Shown here in pieces: positions 59,467 through 64,000 of a DNA stretch of 64,000 bases. How positions within the stretch are numbered: position 1 is the stretch's first letter; every line of letters begins with the position of its first letter. Position numbers and translations under genes: made by a program. The notes below the pieces were generated by a model that was not told where the DNA came from, did not search any database, and worked only from the letters and a program-made list of their open reading frames with translations. The DNA is taken from positions 1 through 64,000 of the forward strand of contig JAXGYV010000010.1 in assembly GCA_040772045.1 (NCBI GenBank). The letters are read 5' to 3'. The DNA is from JAXGYV01 sp040772045. Its GTDB lineage: Bacteria > Actinomycetota > Thermoleophilia > UBA2241.

Positions 59467-59768
59467 CGTCGCAGTCTAGCCCATCGCCTCTTCTCAGCCA
59501 TCCACTGCCCCCCGAGGGGACAACAGCGATACACTCAGAGTATTGGGGGTAGTGCGCCGTCTCCACGGGGCGAGGATTCGGAGCAGGGGGGGAAGAGGAT
59601 ACCCGCGCTCTCACCTCTCCACCGCGAGGAGTCGCCGCCGTACCCGTGGCATGGGGTGACATACCACACGTATGCTCCGTACAACGGGGCGGGGAGGCTC
59701 ACCGCCGCAGCCGTCTCGAAGGGTTCGAGATGCCGCAGCCGGGGTCGGCCGGTGGAAGGAGGAGAACT
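59467..59768. other. Intergenic region between divergent mobA and transketolase-like genes
   Basis: No gene is supported here. A perfect inverted repeat CATAC-cacac-GTATG lies at 59660-59674, about 95 bases ahead of the downstream start, and is a possible operator. The right edge carries GGAAGGAGG six bases before the ATG of the ThDP enzyme, one of the strongest ribosome-binding sites here. Confidence 0.4.
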
Positions 59769-62129
59769 ATGGCATTCGCGCTGGGACCCAGACGAGCGAC
59801 TGTCGTCGATGTTACCCAGGTCCGGCAGCGGGAAGCAGAACCTCTCTCCCAGGAGGACCTCGCGTCCTTCGAGGATCTGGATCTCGTCTACCGATCGCTC
59901 TGCGCCGTGCTCTACAACTACGTGCCGATGTCCGGCCACCCAGGAGGGTCTATCTCTTCCGGACGGTTCATGGCCGGCGTCCTTTACGACAGCGCGGACT
60001 ACGATCTCGGCGACCCAAACCGACAAGACGCCGACATCGTCTCTTATGCGGCCGGACACAAGGCCTTAGGCCTCTACGCCATGTGGGCACTGCGAGACGA
60101 AGTGGCACGCGTGGGTCAGCCGGACCTCCTTCCCGACGACGAAAGCCGCCGGCTGCGGCTGGAGGACCTCCTCGGTTTCCGCCGCAACCCGCTGACCGCC
60201 ACACCGCTATTCCGGCAGCTGCGCGCCAAAGCCCTGGATGGCCACCCGACACCCGCAACGCCGTTCATCCGCCTCTCGACCGGCGCCTCTGGCGTGGGTG
60301 TGGCCAGCTCGATCGGGTTGGCCTTCGCGGCCCGCGACCGTTACGGAGCGAACGCTCCGCGGGTACACATCATGGAAGGCGAGGGCGGGCTAACGCCCGG
60401 CCGCGTCTTCGAAGCTCTGGCGGCCGCGGGCACCGCCAGTCTGGACAACGTGGTGCTCCACCTCGACTGGAACCAGGCGTCCATCGACAGTGACCATGTC
60501 TGCCGTGAGGGGACAACCCCGGGGGACTACGTCCAGTGGGATCCGCAGGAGCTCTTCTACCTGCATGACTGGAACGTGATCTTCGTCCCCGACGGGCACA
60601 ACTTCCAGCAGATCATCGTCGCGCAACGGCGCGCGCTCACGCTCGACACCGGGCAACCGACGGCGATCATCTACCGGACGAGCAAGGGCTGGCGCTACGG
60701 CATCGAGGGCCGACTCTCCCATGGTGCCGGCCACAAGCTCTGTTCGAGCGGCTTCTACGCCGCGCTGGACGAGCTCACCGCGGGCGCCGCCGCCCTGCCG
60801 ACGTGCGACGCGAACGCCCGCCGCTGCGCCGGGCCAGACGGCACCACAGTGCTCGAAGAGTGCTTCTGGGAGGCGCTCGGCGTGGTACGCAGGCACATCG
60901 AAACTCATCCCTCCACCGCGATCGCCCTGAGCAAGCGTCTGCGAGCGGCGCGTGAGCACCTCGACGCGTGGCGGCGCGCGCCACGCACGAACGCACCTCG
61001 GGTGGAGGGCGTGTATGAGTGCGTGAAGACGAACAGGGACGCCCCTGAGGAGCTGCGTCTCGAGGCTGGCGACGCAACGACCATCCGCGGCGAGCTCGGG
61101 CGAGCACTGCGGTTCCTCAACACGGCCTCCGGCGGGGCCATCTTGACAGCCGCCGCCGATTTGCTCGGCTCCACGAGCGTGAACACCATCGCCACTGACT
61201 TCCCCGCAGGGTACTGGAACGCGCGTACCAACCCCGAAGCACGTCTGCTCTCCATCGGAGGTATCTGCGAGGACGCCATCAGCGGCATTCTCAGCGGCAT
61301 CGCGAGCTTCGGCCACGCCATCGGCGTCGGCTCGTCCTACGGAGCCTTCATCGCCCCCCTGGGCCACATAGCCGCGCGCCTCCATATCATCGGCGCTCAG
61401 GCCAGACGAGCCACCTTCGGCGATGCTTACAGCCCGATGATCCTGGTGTGCGCCCATGCGGGCGTTAAGACCGGCGAAGACGGTCCTACGCACGCCGATG
61501 TACAGGCGCTGCAGCTCCTGCAAGAGAACTTCCCACGCGGGACGACGATCACCCTGACGCCATGGGAGCCACAGGAGGTTTGGCCGCTGATCGCCGCCGC
61601 GTTGAATCAGCGGCCGGCCGTTATCGCGCCCTTTGTGACCCGCCCCACCGAGACCGTCCCCGATCGCGCGGCGCTGGGTCTCGCGGAGCCGGAGGCGGCC
61701 GCGGCCGGCGTCTACATCCTGCGGCGCCCCCAGGGCGAGCCCGACGTTACCGTAGTGCTCCAAGAGAGCGCCGTCACCTACGCGTTCGTGCGCGAGACAC
61801 TCCCCCTCCTCCAGGAACAGGGGATCGATGCGCTGGTCTACTACGTCGCCAGCACCGAACTCTTCGACGCGCTCTCCGAGGAGGAACGCCGCGAGGTATT
61901 CCCCGAACGGCGAGCGCTCGAGGCGGTCGGCATCACCGGATTCACGCTGCCGACCCTCTACCGCTGGGTGCGGTCGGAGGCTGGGCGTGCCGCTAGCCTG
62001 TACCCGCACCGCAAGGGCCACTACCTTGGCAGCGGTCAGGGCCACATGGTGCTCGTCGAGGCCGGACTCGATGGCGCCAGCCAAGCGCAGGCCATCAAGC
62101 GCTACGTCGATTCGCGGGCGCGGAGATGA
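59769..62129 (+). CDS. Transketolase-like thiamine-diphosphate enzyme, atypical long form
   Basis: This is a 786-aa protein with the transketolase layout. The N-terminal pyrophosphate domain has MSGHPGGSISSGRFMAG near residue 55 and the ThDP motif region EGEGGLTPGR (near 203) ending DWNQASID. The pyrimidine domain has KTGEDGPTHADVQAL near 570 with the catalytic Glu. The C-terminal domain includes LGSGQGHMVLVEAG. The usual GDG is GEG, and the protein is about 100 residues longer than classical transketolase (insert around 370-450). Substrate-binding His residues are partly kept (SGHPGG, AAGHKALG). The reaction could differ from sugar C2 transfer. There is a strong SD, and it is monocistronic. 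Confidence 0.8.
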   Translation: MAFALGPRRATVVDVTQVRQREAEPLSQEDLASFEDLDLVYRSLCAVLYNYVPMSGHPGGSISSGRFMAGVLYDSADYDLGDPNRQDADIVSYAAGHKALGLYAMWALRDEVARVGQPDLLPDDESRRLRLEDLLGFRRNPLTATPLFRQLRAKALDGHPTPATPFIRLSTGASGVGVASSIGLAFAARDRYGANAPRVHIMEGEGGLTPGRVFEALAAAGTASLDNVVLHLDWNQASIDSDHVCREGTTPGDYVQWDPQELFYLHDWNVIFVPDGHNFQQIIVAQRRALTLDTGQPTAIIYRTSKGWRYGIEGRLSHGAGHKLCSSGFYAALDELTAGAAALPTCDANARRCAGPDGTTVLEECFWEALGVVRRHIETHPSTAIALSKRLRAAREHLDAWRRAPRTNAPRVEGVYECVKTNRDAPEELRLEAGDATTIRGELGRALRFLNTASGGAILTAAADLLGSTSVNTIATDFPAGYWNARTNPEARLLSIGGICEDAISGILSGIASFGHAIGVGSSYGAFIAPLGHIAARLHIIGAQARRATFGDAYSPMILVCAHAGVKTGEDGPTHADVQALQLLQENFPRGTTITLTPWEPQEVWPLIAAALNQRPAVIAPFVTRPTETVPDRAALGLAEPEAAAAGVYILRRPQGEPDVTVVLQESAVTYAFVRETLPLLQEQGIDALVYYVASTELFDALSEEERREVFPERRALEAVGITGFTLPTLYRWVRSEAGRAASLYPHRKGHYLGSGQGHMVLVEAGLDGASQAQAIKRYVDSRARR

Positions 62130-62139
62130 GTGAGTCGAG

Positions 62140-62181
62140 CGATGCCCGGCGCCTGCCGCAGATGAGCTCTCTCGGGCATCG
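62140..62181 (+). terminator. Inverted repeat after the transketolase-like gene
   Basis: The nine-base arms CGATGCCCG/CGGGCATCG flank a 24-base spacer, starting ten bases after the stop codon. It is a plausible terminator hairpin, though the loop is long. Confidence 0.4.
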
Positions 62182-62207
62182 TCCTGCTATCGCTCGCGGT
62201 CGACGGG

Positions 62208-62237
62208 TTCGCACGGATTTACAAAGAGCGTATACTC
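62208..62237 (+). promoter_or_regulatory. Probable promoter of the cold-shock gene
   Basis: TATACT (62232-62237) matches the -10 consensus at five of six positions. An 18-base spacer separates it from TTCGCA (62208-62213, four of six). Transcription would leave a leader of about 105 bases before the start codon, as is usual for cold-shock genes whose leaders act as thermosensors. Confidence 0.5.
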
Positions 62238-62347
62238 TGGCTTCTGCGTGAGGTGGAACATCATCGCACGCAGGGTCATGACACGAGCGCGCATCGTTGC
62301 CACTTGCTAGTCGCCGCGAACACGCTCAGGAGCAGAGGAGCACACAC

Positions 62348-62548
62348 GTGGCTCAAGGTACAGTGAAGTGGTTCAACGGGCAGAAGGGCTACGGCTTCAT
62401 CGAGCAAGCCGACGGCGGGAAAGACGTGTTCGTGCACGTCAACGAGCTTGCCCCCGGCGTTCGCACGCTCACCGAGAACCAGACCGTCGAGTTCGAGGTC
62501 ACTCAGGGACAGAAGGGGCCGCAGGCGGTTAACGTCCGGCCTGTCTGA
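62348..62548 (+). CDS. Cold-shock domain protein
   Basis: This 66-aa single-domain OB-fold RNA/DNA chaperone starts VAQGTVKWFNGQKGYGFIEQ with RNP1 (KGYGFIE) and RNP2 (DVFVHVN) intact. The GTG has AGGAG seven bases ahead. The last residues (GPQAVNVRPV) are typical. A long leader and a downstream hairpin frame it as a single gene. Confidence 0.95.
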   Translation: MAQGTVKWFNGQKGYGFIEQADGGKDVFVHVNELAPGVRTLTENQTVEFEVTQGQKGPQAVNVRPV

Positions 62549-62581
62549 CACTCCCCCTCGTCGACACAGTCAGCGCCGCCA

Positions 62582-62600
62582 GGTGGACCGACGGTCCACC
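62582..62600 (+). terminator. Hairpin terminator after the cold-shock gene
   Basis: A perfect 8-bp stem GGTGGACC/GGTCCACC with a three-base loop GAC lies about 33 bases after the stop, with a pyrimidine-rich stretch (TTCCTTCTTTC) a few bases on. Confidence 0.55.
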
Positions 62601-62767
62601 CGCAGCCGCTTCCTTCTTTCGGGCTCAATTTAGCTGCCTCCAGCGACCTTCGAGGCGGGGAGAAGGTCCTTCGGGGAGACGCACGGTGGTCGAACACGCA
62701 AGACATGGACGAGACGGAGAGATAAGGTGTCGCAAGGTCATCGCGCTGCTCGAACAAGGAGTCGACT

Positions 62768-63364
62768 ATGAACATGCCTGAGCCGCAGCAAGCGCTCGTC
62801 AGGTCCACCATCGACATCGGCACCGTGCTCACGAACGCCGGACGCACGTTCGTCGGCGACATCGTGGTGCTCATCCTCGCCGCTCTGGTCGCCGGGCTTC
62901 TCTCAGTGGTCACCCTCGGCATCCTCGCCGGCCCCCTGTACGCCGGCCTCTACAGCATGGTCATCGCCCGGTGCAAGGAGGGCAAAAAACCCGAGGTCGG
63001 CGACGTGTTCTCCGAGCTGGGGCGGTTCTGGGCGTTCTTCGGCGCCACGCTCCTGCTGCTCCTGCTGATCGGGCTCGCCTGCATCACTATCATCGGCGGC
63101 ATCCTTCTGACCACCATCTGGATTTACGTGTTCCCCCTCATGGTCGACCGTAAAATAGGCGTCATTGCCGCCATGCGAATGAGTAAGGCCATGGTGACGA
63201 GGGCGGGCTTCTGGGAGCACCTCGCGCTCGTCCTCCTGTTGCTGGTCATCGGTACCATCGGCAACGGCCCTATCGCGCTGCTCACCGTCCCCTTCACGGT
63301 GGCCGCCGTCGTGGTCGCCTATGGCTCACTCTCCGGCGACCAAGAGGCGGCTCCTCAAGCGTAG
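62768..63364 (+). CDS. Integral membrane protein of unknown function
   Basis: This is a 198-aa protein with about five hydrophobic segments. An amphipathic N-terminus (TIDIGTVLTNAGRTFVGD) precedes paired helices. Between them lies MVIARCKEGKKPEVGDVFSELGRFWAF, and later MVDRKIGVIAAMRMSKAMV. This layout resembles YciC/DUF975-like membrane proteins in which basic amphipathic helices lie on the bilayer. I cannot assign a function. It stands alone between the cold-shock and peptidase genes. Confidence 0.65.
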   Translation: MNMPEPQQALVRSTIDIGTVLTNAGRTFVGDIVVLILAALVAGLLSVVTLGILAGPLYAGLYSMVIARCKEGKKPEVGDVFSELGRFWAFFGATLLLLLLIGLACITIIGGILLTTIWIYVFPLMVDRKIGVIAAMRMSKAMVTRAGFWEHLALVLLLLVIGTIGNGPIALLTVPFTVAAVVVAYGSLSGDQEAAPQA

Positions 63365-63547
63365 GGCTACAATCAGCGCGGCATAGAGCGGCGCGGCCGC
63401 GGAGCCCTCTGGGCGCCACCCCGCACTTCGACCATGGCGCCCGCACGGCTGCCCGCGTGATGAAACCGAGCCTATGGAACCACGCGATCACCCTCCGCGC
63501 CTCGGCGGGGAAGCAGGCGAGAGCGAAGCGACGATGAGGAGACACCT

Positions 63548-64000
63548 ATGGAGAACCTGAGAAGACTGCTCACCGACTTCTCCAACGCCAGCGGTACCTC
63601 GGGATCCGAGGGCGAGGTGGGCCAGCTACTGCGGGACACGCTCAAGCCTCTGGTGGACGAGGTGACCACCGACGCCATGGGCAACGTGATCGCTACCCGC
63701 CACGGTCGAGGGCCAGCGGTCATGCTGGCCGCGCACATGGACGAGATCGGCGTGATGGTCCGCTACGTCGACGAGCACGGCTTCCTCCGCTTTGTCCCTA
63801 TCGGCGGATGGTTCGATCAGACGATCCTCGGCCAGCGCATGGTGGTGCACGGAAACCACGGACCGCTGGTGGGCGTCATCGGCTCCAAGCCTCCGCACAT
63901 CATGGACGAGGACGAGCGGAAGCGGCCCATCAAGATCAAGGATATGTTCATCGACATCGGCGCCGAGGACGCCGAGGACGCCGCCGCCCTCGGCGTGGAA
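63548..64000 (+). CDS. M42-family metallopeptidase, 5' part only
   Basis: The first 151 codons run off the window end. The sequence MENLRRLLTDFSNASGTSG, then SEGEVGQLLRD, VTTDAMGNVIATRHG and VMLAAHMDEIGVMV is typical of M42 glutamyl/leucyl aminopeptidases; the His and Asp of AAHMDEIG are metal-site residues. IGSKPPHIMDEDERKRPI and FIDIGAEDAEDA also fit the family. The ATG has GAGGAG six bases ahead. The second metal-binding half lies beyond the window, so integrity cannot be judged. Confidence 0.9.
   Translation, partial: MENLRRLLTDFSNASGTSGSEGEVGQLLRDTLKPLVDEVTTDAMGNVIATRHGRGPAVMLAAHMDEIGVMVRYVDEHGFLRFVPIGGWFDQTILGQRMVVHGNHGPLVGVIGSKPPHIMDEDERKRPIKIKDMFIDIGAEDAEDAAALGVE

Noticed and set aside
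1..64000. CRISPR arrays, insertion sequences, tRNA or rRNA genes
   Set aside because: No regularly spaced repeats, transposase motifs, terminal inverted repeats, cloverleaf-like segments or rRNA landmarks were seen on reading both strands. Short tRNA genes could still be missed without a scanning program.

Overview
The window is a gene-dense chromosomal segment with very high G+C content. GTG starts are frequent, Shine-Dalgarno sequences are strong (GGAGG/AAGGAG type) and many genes overlap as ATGA or GTGA. Together with the gene content (encapsulin with an EncFtn-type cargo, GGDEF and HD-GYP proteins, CcdA/TlpA, ModABC, DHA2 efflux, an SRPBCC-epimerase fusion), this points to an actinobacterium, probably a deep-branching lineage rather than a streptomycete. 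The taxonomy is an inference. I saw no rRNA, tRNA, CRISPR array, insertion sequence or prophage.

Left part (1-13985): a uracil-glycosylase-like protein with a decayed active site; a rhomboid protease / PHP phosphoesterase / lipid kinase operon; a MarR-controlled DHA2 efflux pump; a response regulator; a large FAD/Fe-S 2-hydroxyacid oxidoreductase; a TlpA-CcdA thiol-redox operon whose promoter carries a CsoR-type palindrome; an FmdB zinc ribbon; an Rrf2 regulator; and a nicotinamidase / nicotinate phosphoribosyltransferase NAD-salvage pair.

Central region (14145-23007) is the most unusual part. Two paralogous GT-C-like membrane proteins flank a CbiA/CobB-like protein that has lost both its Walker A lysine and its amidotransferase cysteine, a membrane histidine kinase with a receiver partner, an Arg-rich microprotein and a diguanylate cyclase. 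This may be an uncharacterised signal-controlled envelope glycan system.

Middle part (23066-43651): RlmKL, an ADP-forming acyl-CoA synthetase, a DMT exporter, two HD-GYP proteins, an SRPBCC-epimerase fusion, fumarase C coupled to an endonuclease V-like pseudoenzyme, small membrane proteins, an EEP phosphatase, a NUDIX hydrolase, an orphan oligopeptide-binding lipoprotein, a zincin, an MFS transporter and a GH18 protein.

Right part (43947-64000): a chorismate-utilising synthase/glutaminase fusion; a secreted or anchored serpin; a beta-propeller; an ABC-2 exporter whose ATPase gene carries a one-base frameshift; partner-switching regulators (HATPase and SpoIIE) around a ZIP transporter; an encapsulin with its ferritin-like cargo plus a second ferritin-like gene; and a molybdenum block. 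That block is modABC behind a consensus promoter and a structured leader resembling the Moco riboswitch, with mobA upstream. The window ends with a transketolase-like ThDP enzyme, a cold-shock protein, a membrane protein and a truncated M42 peptidase.
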